Assembly (NCBI GenBank): GCA_002292345.1
Contig: DBBT01000103.1
Location: 1 to 32,679 of the forward strand
DNA from: Opitutia bacterium UBA977
GTDB taxonomy: Bacteria; Verrucomicrobiota; Verrucomicrobiia; Opitutales; Coraliomargaritaceae
DNA: 32,679 nucleotides
Direction: 5' to 3'
Made by a program: the position numbers and the translations under genes
The notes under the pieces: model-generated
What the model was told of the DNA's origin: nothing
What the model saw: the letters and a program-made list of their open reading frames with translations, nothing else
Database searches by the model: none
Shown here: one piece after another, positions 7,599 through 15,908 of the stretch
Numbering within the stretch: the stretch's first letter is position 1
How the letters are laid out: each line of letters begins with the position of its first letter

Positions 7599-8906
7599 CT
7601 AGCTTAGGATTTCAGGTAGATTGCTGGTACTATGACTAAAATGCTTCGCTGGAATATTTGCTTGCTGTAACAAAGTCAGCCAATAATTCGCCAGTGGGGT
7701 ATCTTTCTCTGAGAGGATGATATGCTCTCCTTTGCGGAGATTCTTCGCGCCTCCGCCAGCGACAATCGCGGGGAGGTTCTTTAGTTGGTGGCCGGTGCGA
7801 AGATTGGTGCCGTAGCTGACGATGCAATTGTCATACAAGCGGCTGCCATCGCTATCTTTCGCTTCCTTTAAGCGATCTAGGAAGTGTGCAAATAACTCGG
7901 AGCACTTTTGATCTCGTTGGCGGGAGGCATTCTTGCGAGGTTCGGAAAAGCCATAGTGGCTGAGTGAGTGCGCTTGCAGCGCGACCCCGATACCAACGAG
8001 CAAAGAGCACACGGGTTGGCGATACGTCACCACTCGAGTCGAATCGGTCTGTAGCGCGACAATGATCATGTCGTACATTAATTTAATCTCTTCCTCACCG
8101 ATCAGTTGGTCGATGGGCTCGGCAAAAGGCGCATTTGGTTTAGGGATATTTGCCCATTTCGCCTGCCGCTCTAGTCCGAGTTCGACCTGACGCACGCCTT
8201 GGAAGTATTCATCCAGTTTTTCGCGGTCATTGGTGCTCAGGTTGCGTTTCATTGCGCTGGCATTGACTCGCACGATGTCTAAAATACTTTCCTTCTTTCT
8301 TAAGCGATCATCTAGTTCGGCGCGGGTACCAGTCTGCTGTTGGAATATAGTATGATATAAATCAATCGGCTGGTCGATGCCCGGCATTGGATTGCCACTG
8401 TCATTCCAGGAGAGCGAGAGTCCGTTTCCATGTCCGGAATTTTGCAGGCCACTCTTTTCTTTGGCAGAAAGTACTAAGGATGAAAAGCGCGTGTCCTTGC
8501 CCAGATGTTGCGCTGCGAGTTGATCGCAGGAAATTGAATTGAAGAAACGTTTGCCGGGAGTGCCAGAGACATTAGCGCCGGTGAGGTAGGATGAACTACC
8601 GCCATGTGGATTGGTCGCACCTATATTGGTTAGATTCGAAACCATGGTGAAATCGTCTTGGTGGCGCTTCAACGGCATCAACCCTTCGGTGAGGCCGATA
8701 TCTGCGAACCGTCCCGCCTGTTTGGGATAGAAAGTATCCTCAGTAAATCCAAACCCGCCTCCAAGGAAGATCATCCGTTTGGGTGCAACATAGGAGGATG
8801 CCGTCTTGCCGAATGAAAAGCTCTCGAGGAAGGGGAGTGCCAAGCAGGCGCCACTTGCACGGAGAAAGGAACGACGAGTGATGGGGTTGGTTTTAAATTG
8901 GCTCAT
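7599..8906 (-). CDS. Exported DUF1552 protein with Tat signal
   Basis: 435-aa member of the DUF1552 family (PF07586), found mainly in Planctomycetota, Verrucomicrobiota and myxobacteria and usually beside DUF1592-type cytochrome proteins, as here. The N-terminus carries a twin-arginine signal (ITRRSFLRASGACLALPFLE), so it is probably exported folded, perhaps with a cofactor. Family-like segments include KRMIFLGGGFGF, the GGSSSYLTG stretch, and SLSHYGF near 265-320. Its start is 12 nt after the stop of the upstream DUF1592 gene, so the two are co-transcribed. The biochemical role is not established; a role with the cytochrome partner in periplasmic oxidation is inference from constant pairing. 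Confidence 0.9.
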   Translation of the reverse strand: MSQFKTNPITRRSFLRASGACLALPFLESFSFGKTASSYVAPKRMIFLGGGFGFTEDTFYPKQAGRFADIGLTEGLMPLKRHQDDFTMVSNLTNIGATNPHGGSSSYLTGANVSGTPGKRFFNSISCDQLAAQHLGKDTRFSSLVLSAKEKSGLQNSGHGNGLSLSWNDSGNPMPGIDQPIDLYHTIFQQQTGTRAELDDRLRKKESILDIVRVNASAMKRNLSTNDREKLDEYFQGVRQVELGLERQAKWANIPKPNAPFAEPIDQLIGEEEIKLMYDMIIVALQTDSTRVVTYRQPVCSLLVGIGVALQAHSLSHYGFSEPRKNASRQRDQKCSELFAHFLDRLKEAKDSDGSRLYDNCIVSYGTNLRTGHQLKNLPAIVAGGGAKNLRKGEHIILSEKDTPLANYWLTLLQQANIPAKHFSHSTSNLPEILS

Positions 8907-8918
8907 GACATTCGGGGC

Positions 8919-11846
8919 TTACTTGGATTTGAACAGAGGATTTGAAGTAATAATGTGGATCATATCACGCATTCGATAATTAGTATACTGAGAACGGTTC
9001 ACCATCGCCAGTATCGCCTCATCATCTGAGAACTCCATCGTGCGACCAAGGCCGTAGGCGGTCATCGATTCGATCATCTCCTTGGCCAACTTATGTTTTT
9101 GGGTTTTAAGTAAGGCTTTTAAATGATCGAGGTCACGATAAATCATGCCACTCACCAATTTGCCGCTTTCTTGGATGTGAATATCATCATTGCCGACTGG
9201 TTCCGTGTCGCGCCAGCGTCCAACCGTATCAAAAATTTCCAGACCAAACCCCAACGGATCCATCCGGCTGTGGCAGGATGCGCACGCTGCTTGGGATTGG
9301 TGTCGCTGAACCATTTCGCGATTGGTCAGTGGCTGCTTGGATGCACTGCTAAGTTCGGGGACATTCGGCGGTGGTGGCGCGGGCTTATCATTGAGTAATT
9401 TCTCAAGAATCATCGCGCCGCGAATGACAGGTGAGGTGCGCTCGCCATTTGAACCCATGGTCAGGAATGCGCTTTGACCGAGTAAGCCGCCGCGTGGGGA
9501 GTTCCAGTCCAATGCAATCTTTTGAAAGGCATTCGGGTCCTCTGAGCGAGTGATCGGCATACCATAATAGTCAGCCAGCAGCGAGTTAGCGACGATGAAT
9601 TCTGAATCAATTAAATTCGTAATCGGCAGATCTTCGCTCACTAAAGTCTTATAAAATTCGACGACTTCACGGTAGGCAGAGTAGCGCACACCCGAATTAA
9701 ATAGATAGTATTGGTTTTCATCGACCGTGATTGCTTGGTAGCGGTCTAAGTCGCCCCATTGGCTGGAGAACCCTTCGTAAAAGGCCTCCGATTTCCAGTC
9801 CGTCAGCATGCGATTCACTTGGCCCTTCAATACCTTGGGGTCGGACAAGGCTCCATTTTCAGCAAACCGATACAGCTCCTCGTCTGGGAGACTGCTCCAG
9901 AGGAAATATGCCAGCCTGACTGCAAACTCTCGATCACTCAACTGGCGGTCCTTCGGCCCCGATCCAACTTCTTCTAAATATAGAAAACTAGGGGAGGCCA
10001 AAACGACCGCGATTGCCTCACCCATGGCTTGATTGAAGTTTTGCCCGTTCGCCCGATTCTCCTCAAAAAGTGCCAGCAGACTATCAATGTATGCCGGTTC
10101 AGGTTGCTTGTGGCGGAATGCTTGGTAGGCGAATCGCTCGATGAACTCCCGCGCATTGTCATCTGAATTCAACGAACTGCTGTAGCGCGAGGCACCATCT
10201 TTAGCATTGATCAATTCACCGAAGAAATTGGTCTGTTGCCGGTAGAATGGCCCCTCGGTTTCGAGCCAATCGACCCAAACGGCCGCCCAAGCCCCCGGCT
10301 TATCGACCAGCTTGATGTATTTGGAGACCCCACCGTTGATCTCTGGTCGATTCTCATAGATGGTTAAATTGTGGCTATTATCTCCAAAGCGAAGCCTGTT
10401 TAATAGTTCGACTTCATCTGGCTGCCTGTCGGTACCGTCGAGTTTAAAAATGCCAACAACGCCATCAGCAGAATCCACTTTTAAATATTTTCGCACTTCC
10501 GGCGCTCCCTCGACTGCACCGCCATTGATGCGTATACGGTAACTGGCGCGAATGTCCGGATTGCGTCCGAAGTTGACATTAATGCGTGTTGAATTTCGGA
10601 TGTCGGCGAAATAAAGAGCGTGATCCACTAGGGGATATTTTAGGTATTTTACTGGTTTATCATAGTTGGCATCTCGCTGCCTAAAGAAGATATTCATATC
10701 TCCCGCGTCTTGAAATCCGATTTCTTGCCAAGTTTTGCCGGCATCTAGCATCTGCTTCTTGCGCTCAAAATCTGCTACCAGTTTACGCAGCTTTTGGTTG
10801 GTAAATTTTTCTGGTTCAATTCGCTGAATAGCTGTTTTAGCTAGCGGTCGGCCAGACCACTTAAATCCTTGTTCCGCAATTTTTTTGCCGAGCTCGAAAT
10901 ACTTATCGAAATCATTGGCACTGAAGAATTGCTCTTCACCCACCGTATCAAATGAGTCTGCTTCAGCGTCGGGAGGGATGATGTGCGGTGAGATCTCAAA
11001 GCCGAATAAATCACGAATGGTATTAGCATATTCACGCTGATTGAGTCGGCGCATGGTGATTTCGCCGCCATTTGCGGTTAATCGCTTACGCGCGTCAACC
11101 AATGAGCGAGTCAATGAATCCAGCACGTCGATTAATTCCTCGTTAGACGGTCGAGGCTCATCTTCTGGGGGCATTTCACCACCATTCAAGACATCCAAGA
11201 CATCCTGCCAGCGTTGCGCGGCATCGTTGGTGGTGATTTCCCAGTGCACTTGATCGAATCGCAACTGACCTTTTTGCTTTTCCGAGCCATGGCACTGTAT
11301 GCAATGTTGCTCCAGGAAAGGCTGAATGATTTCTTGCGAGAGAGGTGTGCCCTCGACCAGTGAGTCCAGATCTTGTTGGAATGAGTCACTTTGGTCTGCC
11401 AGCAGCTGAGAGGTATCTTCCAGTTCGGCTTTGAGTGAGCTGACAAATGCCGCTAGTTGAGCGGCATCAGGCCTGGGCTCCTCTTCAGGCGGCATTTCAC
11501 CGTCTTCCAAGACAGTCAGTACCTCCGACCAAAATTCAATCGAATCGCGCCCGTCCAGACTCCATGAAGCACTGTCAAAGCGAACCTTGCCCTTTTGCTT
11601 ATCTGGACCATGGCAGGCGATACAGTTTGCTTCAAGAAAGGGCTCAAGCTCCGATTGTAGAAATGGTGGGTGCTCCTGTGGGGCGGTAGTGGCAACGACT
11701 ACCAGCGGCGGCTCTTCAATGATGACCGGCTCACTGCTTGGTTCTAACGGCGCGCTGGTAGTAGTTTGATTCGACCAATACACATAGCCCCCAACGCCTA
11801 AGACGAGTGTGAGTGTTAACAATATGGACGTTTTACCAGGTGACAT
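8919..11846 (-). CDS. Planctomycete-type cytochrome (PSD1 x2 + DUF1587/1592/1588/1585)
   Basis: 975-aa exported or membrane-anchored multidomain protein with an N-terminal hydrophobic helix (ILLTLTLVLGVGGYVYW, ~8-24). It has two PSD1 cytochrome-c modules with haem motifs C75-x-x-C78-H79 and C182-x-x-C185-H186. Both read 'C-x-x-CHG-x-x-KQKG' and are followed by a GEMPPE-EPRP tract. The DUF1587 region follows (MRRLNQREYANTIRDLFGFE), then a carbohydrate-binding-like insert, DUF1595/DUF1592 (DREFAVRLAYFLWSSLPDEE), DUF1588 and DUF1585. A third haem motif is C855-x-x-C858-H859 (ASCHSRMDPLGFG). This domain order is characteristic of the PVC group. The usual form has a single PSD1, so the tandem copy is notable. 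The function is unproven; extracytoplasmic electron transfer linked to polymer breakdown has been suggested for such families. Confidence 0.92.
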   Translation of the reverse strand: MSPGKTSILLTLTLVLGVGGYVYWSNQTTTSAPLEPSSEPVIIEEPPLVVVATTAPQEHPPFLQSELEPFLEANCIACHGPDKQKGKVRFDSASWSLDGRDSIEFWSEVLTVLEDGEMPPEEEPRPDAAQLAAFVSSLKAELEDTSQLLADQSDSFQQDLDSLVEGTPLSQEIIQPFLEQHCIQCHGSEKQKGQLRFDQVHWEITTNDAAQRWQDVLDVLNGGEMPPEDEPRPSNEELIDVLDSLTRSLVDARKRLTANGGEITMRRLNQREYANTIRDLFGFEISPHIIPPDAEADSFDTVGEEQFFSANDFDKYFELGKKIAEQGFKWSGRPLAKTAIQRIEPEKFTNQKLRKLVADFERKKQMLDAGKTWQEIGFQDAGDMNIFFRQRDANYDKPVKYLKYPLVDHALYFADIRNSTRINVNFGRNPDIRASYRIRINGGAVEGAPEVRKYLKVDSADGVVGIFKLDGTDRQPDEVELLNRLRFGDNSHNLTIYENRPEINGGVSKYIKLVDKPGAWAAVWVDWLETEGPFYRQQTNFFGELINAKDGASRYSSSLNSDDNAREFIERFAYQAFRHKQPEPAYIDSLLALFEENRANGQNFNQAMGEAIAVVLASPSFLYLEEVGSGPKDRQLSDREFAVRLAYFLWSSLPDEELYRFAENGALSDPKVLKGQVNRMLTDWKSEAFYEGFSSQWGDLDRYQAITVDENQYYLFNSGVRYSAYREVVEFYKTLVSEDLPITNLIDSEFIVANSLLADYYGMPITRSEDPNAFQKIALDWNSPRGGLLGQSAFLTMGSNGERTSPVIRGAMILEKLLNDKPAPPPPNVPELSSASKQPLTNREMVQRHQSQAACASCHSRMDPLGFGLEIFDTVGRWRDTEPVGNDDIHIQESGKLVSGMIYRDLDHLKALLKTQKHKLAKEMIESMTAYGLGRTMEFSDDEAILAMVNRSQYTNYRMRDMIHIITSNPLFKSK

Positions 11847-12175
11847 AAATATATGCTGCAGGTTGGGTAAATATAACCTATCTAATATTCTTTATGAGAG
11901 GCATATTCTAGCAAGTGGAAAAAACTCCGTAACGTACAAAACAGACTAGCATTAGTCTATCTATTAGCTGCTAGCAGTGGCACTGTTGAGCAATTTCCGT
12001 CGAGCTTGTCTTGTTGATGCTAAACTATCTTCGTCGGATCGTTTCTTGAGTGGAATCCGCTTTAGTCGATTTAGCCACCAGTGTTCATATCGAAGCGATT
12101 GTTGACAGTAGCAGTTGGCAGTTAACTATGTGCAGTTTACATTGGAGCAGAGTTATTTTTACCGATAAATTCCTT
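11847..12175. other. Divergent intergenic region with two small dyads
   Basis: 329 bp between the minus-strand cytochrome gene and the plus-strand Bat operon, so promoters for both should lie here. Visible structure is AGACTA-GCAT-TAGTCT (11943-11958, perfect 6-bp arms) and the perfect 10-bp palindrome CTGCTAGCAG (11968-11977), only 9 bp apart. They could be operators. No convincing -35/-10 pair was found on either strand, and no gene was recognised. Confidence 0.35.
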
Positions 12176-13159
12176 ATGACGAATCAAAAGTTTGAATCCA
12201 GCAGTGCGACGCTGCAAGCCGTGCGAGAGCGTGTTGGCCAAGTGGTGGTCGGCCAAGAGGCTCTAATAGAGCGTTTATTGTTGGCGTTGCTGTGTAATGG
12301 CCACGTGCTATTGGAGGGTATCCCCGGAGTAGCAAAGACGCTGACTGTCAATAACTTGGCGCAGGCAATTCATGCGCAGTTTAGTCGCATTCAGTTTACC
12401 CCTGATCTATTGCCTGGTGATTTAACTGGCACCTTGGTATACGACCCGCGCACGCATTCCTTTACCGCCGAGAAGGGGCCGATTTTTACTAATTTGCTAT
12501 TGGCGGACGAAATTAATCGTGCGCCCGCCAAGGTGCAGAGCGCTTTGCTCGAGGCGATGCAGGAGAAGCAGGTGACACTGGGCAAAGAGACCTATGACCT
12601 GCCGAAGCCTTTTTTAGTGCTGGCCACGCAAAATCCAATTGAGCAGGAGGGCACTTATTCGCTGCCTGAGGCACAGGTGGATCGCTTTATGTTTAAGCTC
12701 AAGGTTGGATATCCGTCGATGGACGAGGAGTTGATCGTGATGCAGCGAATGGCCAAAACCGAGCCGACGCTGACGGTTGCGCCAATATTGACGATTGAAG
12801 AATTAATGGAGATGCGCGCAACAATGGAGACGGTCTTTATCGATGAGAAGGTAGAGCGCTATATTTTACGCCTAGTGGATGCGACACGGCACCCTGAGAA
12901 ATATGATTTGGATCTGGGTCGTTATTTGCGCTTTGGCGCTTCGCCGCGAGCTTCGATTTATCTATCGTTGGTTGCTCGCGGGCATGCGTTGATGCAACAG
13001 CGTGACTATGTGATTCCTCAAGATGTGAAAGATGTGGCGCATGACCTACTGCGCCACCGTCTGGCGATTTCGTATCGTGCAGAAGCGGAATCGATCACTT
13101 CGGATGATCTACTCAACCAGATTCTAGCCAAGGTGCCTGTTTCGGAGTCGCTGAGTTAA
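12176..13159 (+). CDS. moxR: MoxR-family AAA+ ATPase
   Basis: 327-aa cytosolic AAA+ ATPase of the MoxR group, a chaperone-like enzyme that acts with von Willebrand A-domain proteins. The Walker A is GIPGVAKT (48-55), Walker B LLLADEIN (107-114), sensor 1 ATQNPIEQEGTY (~151-162), and the arginine-containing LPEAQVDRF follows. It heads the Bat cluster, with the DUF58 gene starting 8 nt after its stop. ATG at 12176 is chosen. The frame extends to a GTG at 12050, but that adds 42 residues unlike any MoxR N-terminus, whereas MTNQKFESSSATLQAVRERV is family-like. No Shine-Dalgarno is visible. Confidence 0.95.
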   Translation: MTNQKFESSSATLQAVRERVGQVVVGQEALIERLLLALLCNGHVLLEGIPGVAKTLTVNNLAQAIHAQFSRIQFTPDLLPGDLTGTLVYDPRTHSFTAEKGPIFTNLLLADEINRAPAKVQSALLEAMQEKQVTLGKETYDLPKPFLVLATQNPIEQEGTYSLPEAQVDRFMFKLKVGYPSMDEELIVMQRMAKTEPTLTVAPILTIEELMEMRATMETVFIDEKVERYILRLVDATRHPEKYDLDLGRYLRFGASPRASIYLSLVARGHALMQQRDYVIPQDVKDVAHDLLRHRLAISYRAEAESITSDDLLNQILAKVPVSESLS

Positions 13160-13167
13160 ATAGCATC

Positions 13168-14037
13168 GTGTTAAGTGAACTAGAGAGTCAGCTGAATTTG
13201 CTGGAGCTGAAGTGTCGCCGTCCGGTGGAGCATTTACTTGCGGGTGAGTACCGTTCAGTATTTCGGGGGCGTGGTGTCGAGTTTGAGGACGTGCGTCCGT
13301 ATCAACCAGGCGACGATGTGCGCTCGATGGACTGGAAAGTCACTGCGCGTACGGGTGAGCCACATATTAAACGCTACATTGAGGAGCGTGAGCAGTTCAT
13401 TTACTTGTTGGTCGATGTATCGGCGTCAATGTTGCACGATGCTGATGGGCGCAAGCGCAAGATGATGGCCGAGGTGTGTGCGTTGCTGACCTTGGCTGCG
13501 GTTAAAAATCACGATCGTATTAGCCTAATTTTATTTTCAGATCGTATTGAAAAGATTGTACCACCAGGCAAAGGGCGCAGTCACGCGATGCGGATTATGG
13601 ATGCGCTGATACACTTTAAGCCGCAGGGGCGTGGCACAGATTTTACACAGATGTTGGGGCGCTTTGGCCAGATGGCGCGTAAGCATTCGATCGTGTTTGT
13701 GGTATCCGATTTTATGACCGACGGCTATGTGCAAGAACTGCAAGCCTTAGCCTTTCGTCACGACGTCAATGCCGTCAACCTCAGCGATTCGCACTTATTA
13801 GATACGCAGGTGGCCGGACTGGTGCGCATGCAGGATTCGGAGTCGGATGAGCAACGCATAATCGATCTCGGCCGTGGTGGTGGCGAGATGCCTGCGCATA
13901 GTGCGCGTCTCAAGCAAGCGATGCTGGAGTCGGGAGTGGACCTATTGGATCTACCAGTGGGGAGCGATTGTGTTGCAGCCCTGGCTGGATTTTTCCATCA
14001 ACGGCAACGCCGTCAAATGGATGAAACCGGAGGATAA
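13168..14037 (+). CDS. DUF58 protein of the Bat cluster
   Basis: 289-aa DUF58 protein (PF01882) with a VWA-like C-terminal half. The DUF58 signature is DVRPYQPGDDVRSMDWKVTA (41-60). A degenerate MIDAS-type motif follows as D83-V-S85-A-S87. It starts with GTG 8 nt after the moxR stop. Such proteins are encoded next to MoxR ATPases in nearly all Bat/MoxR loci and are presumed client or adaptor proteins. The last codons contain the GGAGG that serves the next gene. Confidence 0.93.
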   Translation: MLSELESQLNLLELKCRRPVEHLLAGEYRSVFRGRGVEFEDVRPYQPGDDVRSMDWKVTARTGEPHIKRYIEEREQFIYLLVDVSASMLHDADGRKRKMMAEVCALLTLAAVKNHDRISLILFSDRIEKIVPPGKGRSHAMRIMDALIHFKPQGRGTDFTQMLGRFGQMARKHSIVFVVSDFMTDGYVQELQALAFRHDVNAVNLSDSHLLDTQVAGLVRMQDSESDEQRIIDLGRGGGEMPAHSARLKQAMLESGVDLLDLPVGSDCVAALAGFFHQRQRRQMDETGG

Positions 14038-14043
14038 TCAGTG

Positions 14044-14886
14044 ATGCGTTTTATTTTATTTCTTTGCGCGTGGCTACTGCCGCTGTTCGTCATTGCAAGC
14101 TTGGCGCCAGAGGTTTCTCTACGGTTGATCGAAGGGACATATCGCCCGGGAGATATAGTTGAGCTGCAAGCTGAGATGCGAGGGATGGACTATGCCGAGT
14201 TTGAACTGCATGTGCCAGCCAACGCGCAGTTGCACTTTGTGACGCTGACGCGTGAGCCCGTGCGCTACGTTGAGGGTCTTTATATACAGCGTGTTTTGTT
14301 GCAGCTACAACCGTTGAGTGTAGGAGACTTTGATCTAAATGGGATTGCGGTGACGATTGCGCAAGATGGCGTGACGAGGGAGATTGCATTAGCGCCGGTG
14401 TCGTTCACTGTCGCGTCGTATGCGGCCGAGGATTCATCGGATGCTGTTGCCGAATTAGCGGCAAATTTTTCTGGGGCAACAATGGCTACAAATAATTTAC
14501 GCATCACGATTGGCGTGTTGTTTGTTGCTTTAATGTTTGTCTGGTTGTGGATGCGTAAGGTGAATGCAAAGCTAATGGAAACCGCTGAGGCCGAACTGGG
14601 CTTGAGTGATTTGATCATGGTCTTGGAGGAAAACGCTCCGTCGCTTCTTCCGTGCGAGTCTGACGAATGGAAACGAGGAAGCGTTGGCTCGAAGAGTGTT
14701 GCTACGCTCGGAACCCTCTACGGGTGCTCGGAGGTAACCCCCGTGATGATTGCTGAACGACTGCTGCAACGCGCGGATCTTTCAATGTCGTTGGTCTTGC
14801 GTCAGCATTTAGAAGCCGCAGTCTACGCGAATCGCTTGGATTCGGCCGTTTTGTTACAGCTGCTTCGAGAGGAGGTCGCGCGATGA
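14044..14886 (+). CDS. BatD-like single-pass membrane protein with cytoplasmic domain
   Basis: 280-aa protein with an N-terminal signal sequence (FILFLCAWLLPLFVIASLA). A beta-rich extracytoplasmic domain of ~125 residues (RLIEGTYRPGDIVELQAEMR, reminiscent of BatD repeats) follows, then one transmembrane helix at ~154-172 (ITIGVLFVALMFVWLWM) and a helical cytoplasmic tail of ~105 residues. It occupies the slot held by DUF4381 proteins in proteobacterial Bat clusters, but I do not recognise the family with certainty. GGAGG at 14029-14033 serves either GTG 14041 or ATG 14044; ATG is given. Its stop overlaps the batA start by 4 nt. Confidence 0.75.
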   Translation: MRFILFLCAWLLPLFVIASLAPEVSLRLIEGTYRPGDIVELQAEMRGMDYAEFELHVPANAQLHFVTLTREPVRYVEGLYIQRVLLQLQPLSVGDFDLNGIAVTIAQDGVTREIALAPVSFTVASYAAEDSSDAVAELAANFSGATMATNNLRITIGVLFVALMFVWLWMRKVNAKLMETAEAELGLSDLIMVLEENAPSLLPCESDEWKRGSVGSKSVATLGTLYGCSEVTPVMIAERLLQRADLSMSLVLRQHLEAAVYANRLDSAVLLQLLREEVAR

Positions 14887-15908
14887 GCTTTCTCTTTCCA
14901 TGGGTATTGTTATTGATTCCGCTGGTAGTATTGGCACTTCGTGCGCGATCGCGCCGCAGCTCATTGCAGGTGGCATCACTCGAGTTGTGGTCAGGTTTGA
15001 ATACAGGACGTGCACGCTATTTATGGATACCTATTTTTTTACGCCGCATGACTTTGGTGTTGTTATTGGTGGTGTTGGCACGTCCACAGGCCGGATCAAC
15101 TTATAGTATGGATGTCTCTGAGGGGATCGCGATTCAACTGCTGGTCGATGTGTCCAGTAGTATGGATATGAATGTGCGCGATTTAGATGGTCAGAATCGT
15201 AGTCGCATAGAAGTGGCCAAGGAGATGGTGCAGCGCTTTATCAGTGGCGATGGGGATACTTTGGATGGTCGCGGTGAAGATCTACTAGGATTGATTACAT
15301 TTGCACGCTATGCGGATACGCGTAGTCCGTTGACGTTTGGGCACGATGCGTTGTTACAGATTGTGAGTAGTTTGGAGGTGCAGGAGCGGCCAAATGAGGA
15401 TGGTACAGCTTATGGTGATGCATTGGCGTTGGCTGCGGCTCGATTGCAAAACATTAAAGAGCTACAATTCGGATCAGGATCAGTCGACGTCGATGCAATC
15501 GAGAGTCGTGTAATTATATTGCTGACGGATGGTGAAAATAATTCTGGTGCACACTTGCCGCTAGAGGCGGCGGGCTTGGCTAAAGAGTGGGGTTGCCGTA
15601 TCTACTGTATCAGTTTAGGGGATACGGAGCTTCGACCTTCTGGTAAAATGCAGGTTGATAAATTGACGGCAGCCGAGAAGATTCTGGAACATATTAGTGA
15701 TCAGACAGGCGGAGTTTTTAGGCAGGCAAGCGACTATGAGTCATTACTCTCGGTCTATGAAGAAATTGATCGACTAGAGCGCTCGGAGATAGCCACGCGA
15801 AGTTATGATCGTGTGGCAGAATGGTTCTGGTTGCCGTTGAGCTTAGCGCTGCTGTGCTTGTTGATCGCGCTACTATTGGAGGCGTCTGTGTTACGCGTCG
15901 TACCATGA
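14883..15908 (+). CDS. batA: BatA-type VWA membrane protein
   Basis: 341-aa protein with two N-terminal membrane helices (LFPWVLLLIPLVVLALRA and MTLVLLLVVLA, to ~67). A von Willebrand A domain follows with a complete metal-ion-dependent adhesion site: D89-V-S91-S-S93, T151, and D216 in LLTDGENN. A C-terminal membrane helix (~318-335) is present. The VWA domain is expected on the periplasmic side. Bat proteins were named for aerotolerance in Bacteroides, though their role is debated. A strong GAGGAGGT site lies 8 nt before the ATG. The gene overlaps its upstream neighbour by 4 nt and the next gene by 4 nt, indicating translational coupling. Confidence 0.93.
   Translation: MSFLFPWVLLLIPLVVLALRARSRRSSLQVASLELWSGLNTGRARYLWIPIFLRRMTLVLLLVVLARPQAGSTYSMDVSEGIAIQLLVDVSSSMDMNVRDLDGQNRSRIEVAKEMVQRFISGDGDTLDGRGEDLLGLITFARYADTRSPLTFGHDALLQIVSSLEVQERPNEDGTAYGDALALAAARLQNIKELQFGSGSVDVDAIESRVIILLTDGENNSGAHLPLEAAGLAKEWGCRIYCISLGDTELRPSGKMQVDKLTAAEKILEHISDQTGGVFRQASDYESLLSVYEEIDRLERSEIATRSYDRVAEWFWLPLSLALLCLLIALLLEASVLRVVP

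Noticed and set aside
12050..12175. GTG start extending MoxR by 42 residues
   Set aside because: The extension is Cys/Trp/Ser-rich and has no MoxR-like character. The family N-terminus begins just after ATG 12176.
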